NCBI GenBank assembly: GCA_025917655.1
Contig: CP084614.1
Coordinates: 248,001-312,000, forward strand
Direction of reading: 5' to 3'
DNA length: 64,000 bases
Source: Chlorella sorokiniana
Lineage: Eukaryota > Chlorophyta > Trebouxiophyceae > Chlorellales > Chlorellaceae
Each line of letters begins with the position of its first letter. Within the stretch, counting starts at the first letter, position 1. Made by a program: the position numbers and the translations under genes. Below are positions 22,401-31,791 of the stretch, piece by piece. The notes under the pieces are model-generated. The model saw nothing but the letters and a program-made list of their open reading frames with translations, did not search any database and was not told the origin of the DNA.

Positions 22401-23019
22401 TGTCTTGCCTGGGAAATGGGCAGTGCTTGCAGGCCTGCAGCACCCATGTGTGCAGCCATGTTCCCTCCCGGCTGCACAGCCTCCTCGGCCTCTTTCATAC
22501 GCGCCAGGGCTGCCCAAGCGGGTCCCTTGCGAACCAAGCGCTGCCGCCCTCCCGCTGACGGCCTCGCAAAGGGCGTGTGGCTTGCCCCCTGCGTGCCCGC
22601 AGACGCGGTTGTGGTTTGCTGGAGAGGCCACCTCGAAGCACGATGCCTACACGGTGCACGGAGCGTATGCAACGGGTGAGGGCCGCCGCCGCTGCTGCCT
22701 GACAAGTGCTGCCTGACAAGTTAGTTAAAAGGAGAAGGGACACCTCCGCCGCTGGGTTTGAGTAGCCAGCTGGGAGGAAAGCACTGCTGCCCCTTGTCGT
22801 GCATGCTGGGCAGAGCTGCTGGGGCTCCGCTCGGCTCGTGCAGCCGCCGCCGCCACGCTCGGGCTTTCTTCTTTCCTCGCCGCAGGGCAAACCCAGGCGG
22901 TGCGGCTCAAGCGCTGGTGGCGGGAGCACCATGCAGAGGTGCAGCAGCGGCTGCAGCAGGCAGCAGCACCGGGCGGGGCAGCGACGCTGCCAGGCAGCCG
23001 CGTGCGGCAGCCAACGTGA
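10472..23019 (+). CDS. B3 / Tudor-like / LSD1-type flavin amine oxidase, probable multidomain chromatin protein
   Basis: Probable nuclear chromatin regulator. The short first exon at 10472-10504 (MAKGKGLSFTK) splices in phase to 10722-10884 and then to 11042 onward, which encode a B3-like domain. Next come an H1-like ARPKA repeat block (11640-11846) and Gln/Ser-rich linkers. A Tudor-like module follows (12891|13124-13209|13351), reading VPDGLLGWTVKK, FPGHGPFKWPGAVLSRRFDG and YEDGDMEELEIHELVPWL. Then come nine DVAPA-type repeats and several small helical exons (14047-17400). The amine oxidase starts at 17736 with VVVIGGGVAGLKAAGDL, then GGRVHTHTLAASGVERPVDL, CTLPLGCLQRGTVAFDPPLP and, near the end, WFAGEATSKHDAYTVHGAYA; stop at 23019. 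The FAD-binding and C-terminal motifs resemble plant LDL demethylases more than polyamine oxidases. Frames break in C/G runs at 11286, 12533, 12740, 19642 and 20069. The B3 and oxidase parts could instead be two genes; no SWIRM domain was seen. Confidence 0.62.
10722..11165 (+). other. B3-like DNA-binding domain within the long gene
   Basis: Two exons, 10722-10884 and 11042 onward. The first gives LETKFHTAYFHEEKTEVLLR with ARGQAVPGRVTKKF; the second gives SGWPKFRAGNSLQAGDEVKF and LPAIRITLV. The order matches the plant B3 fold: an early strand pair, then a G-W-x-x-F ... N-x-L-x-x-G-D-x-x-x-F block. The splice is in phase (TCG G|TG). The family call rests on this pattern; the DNA target is unknown. 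Confidence 0.7.
11640..11846 (+). repeat. 36-base tandem repeat coding a basic Ala/Pro/Lys-rich (H1-like) segment
   Basis: About five imperfect 36-base units. In the frame that splices in phase from the previous exon they encode 12-residue units of the type ATARPKAMAATA. Another frame would encode acidic Ser/Asp/Gly/Glu repeats. Base differences between units fall mostly at third positions of the basic frame (CCG/CCA, GCC/GCA/GCG, GCG/GCA), so the basic reading is preferred. This resembles the tail of histone H1 and suits a chromatin protein. Confidence 0.65.
13408..13553 (+). repeat. 15-base coding minisatellite (nine DVAPA-like units)
   Basis: Nine 15-base units of the form GCTGATGTGGCGCCC follow the Tudor-like exon in frame and encode PPADV, APADV, APTDV, APVDA and similar. 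They form an acidic, proline-rich linker. Units differ by single bases; the copy number is likely variable between strains. Confidence 0.85.
17062..17166 (+). repeat. GTGCTCACGCT minisatellite in an intron
   Basis: Degenerate tandem copies of GTGCTCACGCT and GTGCTGT run up to the splice acceptor (CCGTGCAG at about 17168) before the exon encoding LLRELEVAVLSQEALSAF. Confidence 0.7.
17736..23019 (+). other. Flavin amine oxidase (LSD1/LDL-like) domain region of the long gene
   Basis: Exons from 17736-17838 (dinucleotide-binding GGGVAGL) through 22887-23019 (tail RLKRWWREHHAEVQQRL, stop). The predicted reaction is FAD-dependent oxidation of a methylated lysine amine, by analogy with LSD1. Intermediate motifs: VNPLLEYAVDGLGLQLRPKR, HELVVGGYKQ|VVDALAEG, GMGTENRVAMLFDQ|VFWPQQ, DPFCFGAYSFVRPEGRK. 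Frame changes at 19642-19646 (one C short) and 20069-20073 (one C too many) interrupt otherwise well-matched sequence. If the long gene is split by others, this is the most securely identified part. Confidence 0.85.
19478..19540. repeat. CA-rich microsatellite in an amine-oxidase intron
   Basis: Interrupted CA tract (CACTCACACACATACACACACACAC and neighbouring CACACCCAC) just upstream of the acceptor for the exon encoding AIVEAYLVDLYVA. Confidence 0.8.
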
Positions 23020-23334
23020 GGTGCTGCTCTGCACCCACCTGCTCTGCGCCCACCTGCCTGTGCCCCGACCCCCCCCGCCCTTGACACAACCATGCCTCAC
23101 ACCCCCTTGCCGCTGCTTGCTTGTTTGCTGCGCTGGGTACAAGTTGACTGCATCAAACGACAGGTACATTCATTATCTGCCTGCCAGGCCCGAGCCGCAC
23201 CGCAGCCGGGATGTGCGCCAGAGCAGCTGCGCCGTCAGCAGGCGGCAGAAGGCCCTCAGCCTGCTCCAGTCCGCTGCAGCTGCTGCCTGCCGCTGCTGCC
23301 TGCTGCCGCTGCGGGAGCGGTTGCCGGGCGGCGC
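23020..23334. other. Convergent intergenic region
   Basis: Tail-to-tail gap between the amine-oxidase stop and the neuferricin stop. It contains a C run at about 23069-23079 and no recognised signal. Both 3' untranslated regions must overlap or be short. Confidence 0.45.
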
Positions 23335-25241
23335 TCACGCCGTGGGGTCGGGCGGCGAGGTGGCGCAGCGGGACGCGTCTGGCGGGCAGCCGTCGTACAG
23401 CCGCGCCGTACCGCTCGCCTCCCGCTCCTCCACACATCCGCACCGCTCCTGCAGCCGCCCCTGCCAGTCCGGCTGCAGCACGCGGCGGGGAAGCGGCCGC
23501 CATCGCACCATACGGAGCCGCCTGCGGCCAGGGTGGGCGGGTGGGTCAGGCAATGAGTTGGATGGGCGGGAAAGCGGGAGGAGGGCAAGCAAATGCACAT
23601 GGGCCGTTGGCATGCATGCAGGGAAGAGGCTGCCCATGAACCACGACCAACCGCAAGACTTGGCGCTTGCCGGCCCTACGGGCCCCGCTCCCGCCCGCCC
23701 TCACCCTCCGCCTTGCTCCACCGCACGTTGCACGGCTCCTGCTGCTGCGTTTGGCCACCCCCTGCTCCGCCGCCTCCTTGGCCGCCGCGTGGGCCGCCGC
23801 AGCGGCCTCCATGCGCGCAAGCAGCGGTGTCGGCTGGCCCTGGGGGTCGTAAAACCGGCCGACAACGCGCCCCACTCGGCGATACTCCTGCAGGGAGACG
23901 ATGCGGGGAGGGGGGCATGGCGGCGGTGGGCACGGCCAGTAGGAACACACAAAGAGCTGCCACGCTCCCCAAGCAGCGGTGAGCGAGCAGCGACGTCGTG
24001 GCACCCGTGGCAGCAGGCCACCCCTGCCGCTGAGGAATTGCTGCCCTGAGCACTCCAGCCGCATTGCACTCCGCTCAGCACCAGCCGATCCAGAACAGAA
24101 AGCGGCGCCCTTACGTGACGGGAACAAAGGAAAAGCCCCGGCGCAGGGGCAGCTGATCGGACCTTGTGCGTGGAGTAGAACTCCCTCCAGCGCACCAGCT
24201 CCGCCGCCTGCTCCCCGCTGAAGTCTGCCACGTCGTCGTGCGCGTCCTCTGCAAACCTGCGGGAAGCAGGGGGGGGGCAGAGAGAGTGTCCGCATAGGCT
24301 TGCACGGCATCAGGCCGGTCAGCGTGGCGCACGCTGATGTGGAATGACGTCAGCTACCCCCACCACTTTTGCAATCCGGGGCCCTAAAGAGGAAGCCGCC
24401 AAGGAGGCCAGCTGATCAACTTTGGGGTTGGCGCACCTGCCGGTGACGTAGGAGCGGGAGGCGTCGCGGCCAGCAAAGCGCGAGTACCCGCCCTCGGGCC
24501 CTGTGGCGGGGGATGGCGGAGGTTGACCCGGGCAGGCATTTGTGTGTGCTCAGACAGCGCTGCGGCAAAGGCAGCAGCAGGGCGCTGTCTGGCTGCGCGC
24601 CAGGCTGTGCAGGGACCCCCCGCCACCTGCACAGCAGTTCTTTACAGGCTCCCACCTTCCACCACAGCCCGCGCCGCTCCTGCTTCCGCCCCCGGCCGCC
24701 CCCCGCCCTGCTGCCCTCCATCCCACAACCCACCAGCCCTGCTTTCCAGACGGGCCGCCCCCCGCCCTGCCAGCCCCGCCCCCCGCCCCCGCCTGCCCTC
24801 CCATCCCCAGCACCCACCGTAGTGGCGGGCGCCGGGCGTGACATCAAACACGGAGCCCAGCACTGCTAGGTAAACCCTGCGGCTTCTGCGACCATCAAAC
24901 CGCGCCAGCTGCTCAGCAGAGAACAGGCCAGCCTGCAGGGCGGCAGGGAGGCCGCAGCACAGGTGAAGAAAGGGGGAGAGACGGAGTCGCTGGTACATCG
25001 CTTGCCAGCGGCGTTTTCTGGTGGGCGCAAGGGCGCGTGCAGAGGCACCGCCGACGGTGGACACGTCAGCACCGACGGAGCGCCAGAACACCTGCGCTAG
25101 CGACCCTGAGGTGCCGCCGCTGCCGTGCAGGAGGGGGATGAGGAGGTAGACGGCGGCCAGGATGGCGGCGGCGGCGAGCGCGGCGGCGCCTGCTGCCGGG
25201 CGCACGGCATGCCTGTGGCGAGGGACGCAGCGGCAGGGCAT
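23335..25241 (-). CDS. Neuferricin-like membrane-anchored cytochrome-b5-type heme protein
   Basis: Member of the MAPR/CYB5D2 group, which binds heme through a cytochrome-b5-like fold and is anchored by one N-terminal membrane span. Exons in order: 25092-25241, 24818-24932, 24437-24500, 24163-24256, 23705-23887, 23335-23521. Exon 1 gives a hydrophobic span (AALAAAAILAAVYLLIPLLH). Later exons give AGLFSAEQLARFDG, RRVYLAVLGSVFDVTPGARH joined to YGGPEGGYSRFAGRDASRSY, then DVADFSGEQAAELVRWREFY and VGRVVGRFYDPQGQPTP. The conserved CNVRWS segment (EPCNVRWSKAEG) and VWCDGG follow, but each sits one frame away from its flanks (near 23750 and 23495), probably from indel errors. The ATG at 25241 is the first in frame before the membrane span; an upstream exon ending FRRPLFGDTTR near 25597 could also join in phase to give a longer N-terminus. 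Confidence 0.85.
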
Positions 25242-25927
25242 TGCGACACATGGATCGCTGGAAAGGGCATGCGCGTGTGTTTCGGGCCCCTCCCTGCTGG
25301 CATGCAGGTTTGCCACTGCTGCTCGCGCTGCTTGTTACCAGCGGGCGCCGCCGCCGACCCACCGTCGCGCCAGCTGCCGCCCTGGCGCCTCGCGCTGCTG
25401 CCAGGCTTGGGAGCTGCTGCACCGTTCTCCCTTCCCTCCCCTTCTTCAACTGCATGTAACAGGGAGACGAGTAGCACAGGTCAATCAAAAAAGGGAACCG
25501 CAGCGGCAGCAGGTGGCGGAAGCGTATTGAAGAGAGCAGAGGCAGGCTGAGTGAGGCTTCCCGGCATCGGTGGGGGTACTTGAACCTTACCTGGTTGTAT
25601 CTCCGAAGAGGGGTCGCCGGAAGGCGGCTGACGCCTGTGGTGAAGCCCTGCTGCCGACATGTTTCGAAGCTGAGGAGCACAATGGCTCCTTTTGGCAGCA
25701 GACGCGGCTGATCAATGAGCGTCGGGTGCAATTAGCCGGGTTCACCGCCTGCGCTTGCCGCCCGAACAGCCATGAAACCAAACTCGCCAAGCGCAGCACG
25801 GGGTGCACGCAAGCCCCTTGCACCTTGCACGATTACATTGATCAGTGATCATCTTTGTTTTGTACCAATATCATTTCAATTCAGGGGCATCCTCAGTCGA
25901 CATCCCTAGCCCCAGCCAAAAGTTAGC
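25242..25927. promoter_or_regulatory. Divergent intergenic region between the neuferricin and SAP genes
   Basis: Head-to-head interval of about 690 bases that should carry both promoters. The minus-strand part may include an extra 5' exon of the neuferricin gene (about 25597-25680, ending at a GTAAGG donor). A comparatively A+T-rich stretch lies at about 25835-25880. No core promoter element assigned. Confidence 0.4.
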
Positions 25928-28727
25928 ATGCTTCAAGCCGTGCGTGCTTCCCTGGCCCTCCCAGGGGCCCGGATGCGTGCATCTGGGCTGGGGGAACGTC
26001 GAATTTGTAGGGGCAGCGCGCTCAGGCGCGCCCAGGTGGGGAGCGATCACCGCGGTGGGCGCGTTCCACGCTCAAACGGCGGCGGGAACTCGCTGCTACG
26101 CGCGGCCAGCTCTCGCGGCCAGGCTCTTGCCAACACTCAGGATGTAAGTTGTTTCACAACTTCTGCCATGCGCGCTTGCTGCAGGGCGTCAAACTTGTGC
26201 CCTATGCGGCTGGCAGCGGCGGCTTTGGCACCAAGGGCTCGGGCTCGTCGGCGCAGCGCAGCGGCGGCGACAAGCCTGACCCCGCAAGCTGTCCAAGGCA
26301 AGCGTGGCAGCTGTCGTGGCACCTCCAGGGCCTTTGTATGGCTGCCAGCGCGTGCAGCAGCCCAGGCATGCACCGGGCGGGTGGCGGCCCTGCCTGCCGC
26401 CTGCCACCGCTCACGCCTCCCCAATCCCCCCCCTCTGCCTGCTCCAGTCGGCCCTGGAAAGGGAGCTCTCCAAGCGCGGGCTGAGCACCGACGGCGGCAA
26501 GCTGAAGCTGGCTGAGCGCCTGCAAGCTGCGCTGGCGGCTGAGAGCGGGGCGGCCGCCCAGCCGGGGCCGGCCGGCAGCGGCCAGGAGCAGGGGGCGGCC
26601 ACGGCGGCTGCCGAGCCTGCGGTGCAACAAACTGAGGCAGCTGCAGGGCAGTCCAAGGTTGAGTCCGAGGTGCAGCCGGAGGTTGAACCTGGCCCACAGC
26701 AAAGGGAGGCGCAGGCAGAGCCACCGGAGCAGGCAGAGGTGGCCGGCGGTCAGTCAGCGGCGGCGCAGGGGCGGGTGCGCCCGCCGCAGCGGCTGATGGC
26801 CGCGCGCCTGCCGCGGACGCGAAAGCGGGCCGCAGCAGGCCGGAGGCAGGGCAGGAGGCTCCCGCCGCAGAGAAGCTGGAGGCAGGAGCCCCTGCTGCCG
26901 CATCGGCACCGCCCGGCGGCGCAGCGGAGGCGCCAGCGGAGGCCGATGCAGCGGCGGCCCCGGCTTCCGAGCAGCCAAGCTTGGACGACCTCGCCGCCAA
27001 GACCAAGGCAAGCGCTGCCTCGCTGCGCAGCTGTGCCGGCCCCCGCCGGCCCCGCTGCCGCTCCTCTTGCGCTGGGAACTAGCTGCGCTCCTCCACCCGC
27101 GGCCTGCGTGGGACTCCTCGGGCCGCTCTTGGCAATGAAATGCTGGCTGTCGGGCTTGAAGCAGGCCCGCCCGCTGCTCCCGCCCGCTGCCCGTCGCGGT
27201 CTGCCCGCCCCCCGCCTCACCTCACTCGTGCAACCACTCCTCTCCCCTTTTTTTTATGACTGGCCGCAGGATGAGCTGTCGGCGATGCTGGTGACGCTGG
27301 GCCTGCCCAAATCCGGGACCAAGCCGGAGCTGATCCAGCGGCTGCTGGCCTACGGGCCGCTGCCCGGCGCGCTGGCGGCGGCCGATGCTGTGGTGACGGC
27401 CAAGGGCGGCACGCAGCGCCCGGGCCGCGGCGGCACCATGGTCAAGAAGAGCGGCACTGCGGTGCGCAAGAGCGGGACGGTGAAGAAGGGCGGTACGACG
27501 GTGCGCAAGAGCGGTACGACGCGCAAGAAGGCGGCGGCGGCGACGGATGGGGAGCAGAGCGCGGCGGCACCGGCCGCGGAGGGGCAGGCTGCTGTGGCAG
27601 CGGCTGCCCCAGCTGCGGCAGCGGCTCCCGATGCCGCGGCCGAGGCGCCCGCTCCCCTCCCTGAGCTGGCGGCAGGCGAAGACGAGCGGCGGTGGGCAGC
27701 GCAGGCCGCGGAGGCCGTGCCGCCGCCTGCCGCCGCCGCCGCCGCCGCCGCGGCAGAGGAGGTGCCCCAAGAGCGGGCCAGGGTGGAGGCGGAGGCCGAA
27801 ACCGAGGCAGAGTTCTTTGGCGAGGTGGCGGCGAGGGACGTCGCCGCCGCGTGGGCCGCTGCCGACGAGGCAGTGGCGAGCGGCGGCGGCGGCGGCGGCG
27901 ACAGCGAGGCGGCGGCGGCTGAGCTGGCGCGGCAGCTGCGCCAGGCGATGGAGGAGGAGGCAGAGTTGATGGGAGACATGTTTGCGGCCAAGCTGATGGA
28001 GCGGCGGCGCGGCGGCGCAGCGCCCGACCCGCCTGCGGGCAGCGCTGCAGGGGAGGCCGAGCAGGCGGCTGCGCCTGCACCGGCCGCAGAGCCCGCCAGC
28101 AAGGAGGCGCCAGCAGCGGAGCCTGCTGCCGTCTCAAAAGGCCCTGCAGCAGAGCCTGCCAGCACAGAGGCTTTGGCCGTCGAGCCCTCCACCACCGAAG
28201 GCTCAGCCCCGAGCCTGTTTCTGAGGGTCTCACAGCTGCCGGCACGCTGGAGGCTGCGCTGCGGGGCTCGCTGACGGCGGGTTTTGCAGTGCCCGAGGCG
28301 GAAGCGGCGCCCCCAGCAAGCAAGAAGCGGCGGCAGCGACGGCGGCGACAGACGCCGCGCAGCCCGCGCAGCCCAAGGCAAGCGTTGCCCGCTGCATCGC
28401 GTTGCGCCTGTTCTGCGCTGTGCGTGCAGTTGCGGACCGCTGCGTTCCGGGTTGTGTTACACAAGCTCCGTCTCGTATTGCCAGCCTATCCTCACGTAGC
28501 CTTTCACCCGCCTGCTGCCTGCTGCTCCCCGCACCTCCGCTTTTGAAGCAGGCCGCCGCCCGACCACCGCTAGCGGCGTCGATCTCGACAGGCTGGCGGA
28601 GGAATCGGCGGCACGCCTGCGCAGCCGCCCGCCGTCGCCGCCGCCGCCGTCGCCGCCCGCCCGCCGCGCGGGCGGGCTGGCAGGCCTCTGGCAGGCGCTG
28701 CTGGGCCTGCTGAGCGACGGCAAGTGA
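25928..28727 (+). CDS. SAP-domain protein with two SAP-like motifs and basic repeats
   Basis: Probable DNA/RNA-binding protein. Exon 1 (25928-26143) begins MLQAVRASLALPGARMRASG, rich in Arg/Ala/Ser, and could be an organelle transit peptide. Exon 2 starts at about 26186 with VKLVPYAAGSGGFGTK and ends AAG|GCAAGC at 26297. The first SAP motif is SALERELSKRGLSTDGGKLK with LAERLQAAL; after an intron starting GCAAGC at 27008, the second is DELSAMLVTLGLPKSGTKPE with LIQRLLAYG (from 27270). Then come KSGT/RKSGT basic repeats (27430-27530), long Ala/Glu-rich linkers, LRQAMEEEAELMGDMFAAKL, and a last exon from 28552 ending GLWQALLGLLSDGK, stop at 28727. All three later introns use GC donors. The frame is restored only by adding one base at 26280-26283, 26768-26771, 28207-28210 and 28310-28314. 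Plastid nucleoid or nuclear matrix location is open. Confidence 0.75.
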
Positions 28728-29610
28728 CCGGCTGCACCCGCCACGCCGCCCTGATGCCCTCTTCCTGTGACAACCGCGAGCGATGCTGCTTGCTGTGCTT
28801 CCGGTGATGCTGTGCCTGCACCAAGTGGCCCAACCGTGTACCCACGTGCGCTAGTTATAAGGAAGACCCTCGCCCTGCCCCCTGCAACGGGATCCCCGCG
28901 TCGATCTGACCGCTTGCAAGCACTGGCGAGTGCCCTTGCGTGTATGGGCCCCCTTTCCCTCCCTGTATTCATCACGTGTAATGCTTGGCAAGACTGTGTG
29001 CAGCGCTGCGTGCTCAAGCGCGGCAGGAGCCGCAGGCGAGGCAGAAAGCTGGTGGCGAAGGGCGTGCCGTATCGCGCGAAGCAAGCTTTTGGTTGATTCA
29101 CGACTCGACTAATGTGCTACAGATTCTGACAGCCCAGCATTGGGGGCAAGACATTTACCCTTTTGGTTCCAGTGCACCTCGTTTGCAGCCAAGGAGAGTA
29201 TCAGTATCTGCGCTGCCAGATGAGGTCCGTCGTCCCTGGGCGCCCCAGCCGTCGTCCCGCTTTGAGGAAGGGCAAGCCGAATGCATGTCCGCCGTATTGT
29301 CACACCTGCCCTCCTGAAGGCTCTCCCCGTTTGCCGAGGGACGCGTAAGTGAAGAGTAAGCGCGTCAGGCAGCCAGTCAGGCTAAACCCCCGTTTAATTC
29401 TGTGATTTCCTCGGTGCATTGCCACTCGCAACACGCATATCCCGTTTACAATTGAGCTGCCACCCAATCGAAACATATTCACGCAGCAGGGAAGAAGAAG
29501 GGAGGGCCCAGCCTCGGGAAGCCCGCATCGGGCCCTGTTCCGCTTTGTGTTCGACAGCCGAAAGCGTCATCACGCGGGTGCCCAGCACCGCAGCGCTCCA
29601 TGCTTCAAGG
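28728..29610. other. Intergenic: 3' flank of SAP gene and upstream region of next gene
   Basis: No exon with family motifs. TGTAA at 28977-28981, 250 bases after the SAP stop, fits the green-algal polyadenylation word and is the best candidate here. The remainder should hold the promoter and leader of the membrane-protein gene at 29611. Confidence 0.45.
28977..28981 (+). terminator. Candidate TGTAA polyadenylation signal of the SAP gene
   Basis: Chlorophyte mRNAs commonly carry TGTAA shortly before the cleavage site. This copy lies 250 bases downstream of the SAP stop codon on the sense strand. A five-base word is expected by chance, so support is weak. Confidence 0.3.
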
Positions 29611-30554
29611 ATGCTGAGCAGCCTTGCGTTCCCAGACTGGGAAACGGAGGAGGCCTTCGCGAGGGCGACGATTCGGCGCTCACACGACCTGCACCTGTGC
29701 TGTCGTGCCGCGGGGCTGCTCAAATGGGCGCTGCTCGTGGCCGGCGCCGGCCTTGAACCCTGCGCCTTGGTGGGGCTCATCTGCGCCTTCCTGGGCGCCG
29801 TTGTGGCGTGCTTCATGTCCAGGATGTCCACCAGGTGAGGCCGCGTCTGCAGGGGCGGCTCAGGAGGGGGTTTCAGGAGAGCGTGCGCCGCCTCATCCCA
29901 CTGCTGAGGCTGACTGGCTGCGCCCACCACGCTCGCCCACGCGTGCCTCCCCGCCCTCCTTTGCCTAGCAGGCTGCTGTACCCTATGGAAGCAGCATTGG
30001 ACGTGCTGCAGCCGCTGTGCGCCTGCTCTCTCTTCCACACCATCCACCCCTCGGCGCCGGGAGCCTCCGCCGGCAGGGCGCTCGCCTGCCTGCTGGCCGG
30101 CAACGGCGTGGCGGCGCTGGCGGCGCTGCTGACCACCTCCCCCTCACCTTCCGCTGGCGCCTCCCCGTGCTGGCCGCCGGCTGCGCCACGCTGCTGGCGC
30201 ATGCACCCAGCTTCGGCCGCTCGCCGCTGCTGCAGCACGGGTTTGCCACGCTGGCCACGCTGGGCCGCGTCGTGCTGCCCCTGCTGGCACCAGCCTTTGT
30301 GGAACTTTCCCCCCGGCGCGCGCCGCACTGCTGGCTCCGGTGCTGGACCCAGCGACGTTGCCACCGGGCGGCGCCGCCGCCCGCGCGCCGCCGCCACCGC
30401 CGCGTGCCAGGCGGCCGCGGTGCTCGTGGGCTGCTCTGCCCTGGCCCTGGGCCTCCACCGCGGCGAGTTGCGCCGGCGCAAGCAGTTCTCCCTGGCGGAA
30501 GCGGTGCGCCGCAGCCTGGAGCCGCAGGCGCAGCCGCAGGCGCGGCGGGCGTGA
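29611..30554 (+). CDS. Hypothetical multipass membrane protein
   Basis: Unrecognised family. Two exons: 29611-29834 and 29972-30554, joined in phase (ACC AG|G CTG). The ATG at 29611 starts MLSSLAFPDWETEEAFARAT. Hydrophobic stretches are ALLVAGAGLEPCALVGLICA with FLGAVVACFM in exon 1, then LACLLAGNGVAALAALL, LPVLAAGCATLLAH, TLGRVVLPLLAPAFVEL and AAAVLVGCSALALGL, so perhaps four to six spans; the end is basic (ELRRRKQFSLAEAVRRS). About 270 residues if three missing bases (C runs at 30139-30143, 30309-30314 and near 30390) are allowed for; without them no frame spans exon 2. No signal peptide, catalytic motif or conserved charged pair was noticed. Confidence 0.6.
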
Positions 30555-31791
30555 CGCCCGCCCCCGCGTGGCTGCCTGCGCAGCCACGCCCGATGCCCGC
30601 CTGCCTTGCGCTGTGGCAGGAGGCGTGCCCGCCTGTCCAACCCCTTCACGGCACCGTCCAGCAGGTTTTTCATTGCAACCAGCAGGCATGCAGCCGCCCC
30701 AGTCCTTCGCTGCATGGTTTCGCCTTTGCCGAACGATGCCACCACGCCGTCCTACCCTACCCCTACCCATGCCCTTTCCAAGGTAGCCTTGAGGCGCCCG
30801 GCCCGGCACCCTCTCACAAGCGCAGACACCATAATTTGTGCCTGGCCTGTTCCTGTGCAGTCCTTTCTTCCCTCCCGTTGCTCTTCCCTACCGCCCCTTC
30901 TGACCACACACCCCCTGCCCTCTCTCTCCCCCTGACATGCAATTTTTTGTGGTCTTGGCCACCCAGTTTGCTGCAATTGGCGGCCGCATCTTCCCCTTGT
31001 GCGCCACCGCGTCGCCCCCACGCTGGGCACCCTTTCATCCCTCATCCAAAGCAGCTGCCCCGCCGATGCCTAGCAGCATGCGCCCCACCCTCCCTGCCCC
31101 TCCCTTGCATCCCCGCTCGGACACGCTCCGCGCTCCTCGCCACTCCTCGCCTCTTTTCCAGCCCATCCCTGTGCCCTTCACTCCGCTGTTGCCCTCAAAC
31201 TCCCTCCTCATCCATTCACCGTTGCTCATAAGCCCTGCCCCCGTTTATCGCCCAGCGTCACCCTTGCCAACCGTGCCCACCCTCGTACCTTTGGCACCCC
31301 CCTCTGTGTGATGCTCCATGACAGGCTTAGGGTCGTCCCTTTCTGCCCGCGTTTCCATGCCGCGTCTGCCGATCCCCTTCCTCGCCCCTGCCTTCCTTTG
31401 CTCTGCGCCAGCTGTCTCTGCAGGCACCACCCTGCACGCCTCTGCGCTCGCCCCTGCTTTTGCCCCGGCTGACGCCTCCTGATCACACCTCAGCCACCCA
31501 TAGCCACCCGTAGCTTCCCAAACATCTGACGTCGGCAATGCAACCCTTGCACCGCTGCGCCCAATTTTTCCAACACTGTCAAGGCAACACCTCTGGTCCC
31601 TGGCACAGGCGTCACACCACCGGGAGGTGCTTGAAATGGCCGGGGCATGGCCGTGGCTGCGGGGGGTGGGTAAGCACGGCTCTCTCCACCGTGCACAGCG
31701 TGGCACCAAGGATCGCTTCCCGACCGGCAGCCTCTCGTTCAGCTGTGGGGGTTTCTGGTCGAACCCCAGCACATCAGGTTCCTGGTTGAAT
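30555..31791. other. Convergent intergenic region, pyrimidine-rich on the plus strand
   Basis: Tail-to-tail gap between the membrane-protein gene and the MOCOS gene. The plus strand is markedly C/T-rich between about 30840 and 31480 (repeated CCCTCC, CTTCCC, TGCCC). No coding exon, RNA gene or terminal repeat was recognised; it probably holds both 3' untranslated regions. Confidence 0.45.

Noticed and set aside
31740-31790. Possible tRNA B-box-like GGTTCGACC on the minus strand
   Set aside because: No acceptor stem, D-arm or A-box could be fitted around it, and it lies just past the MOCOS stop.
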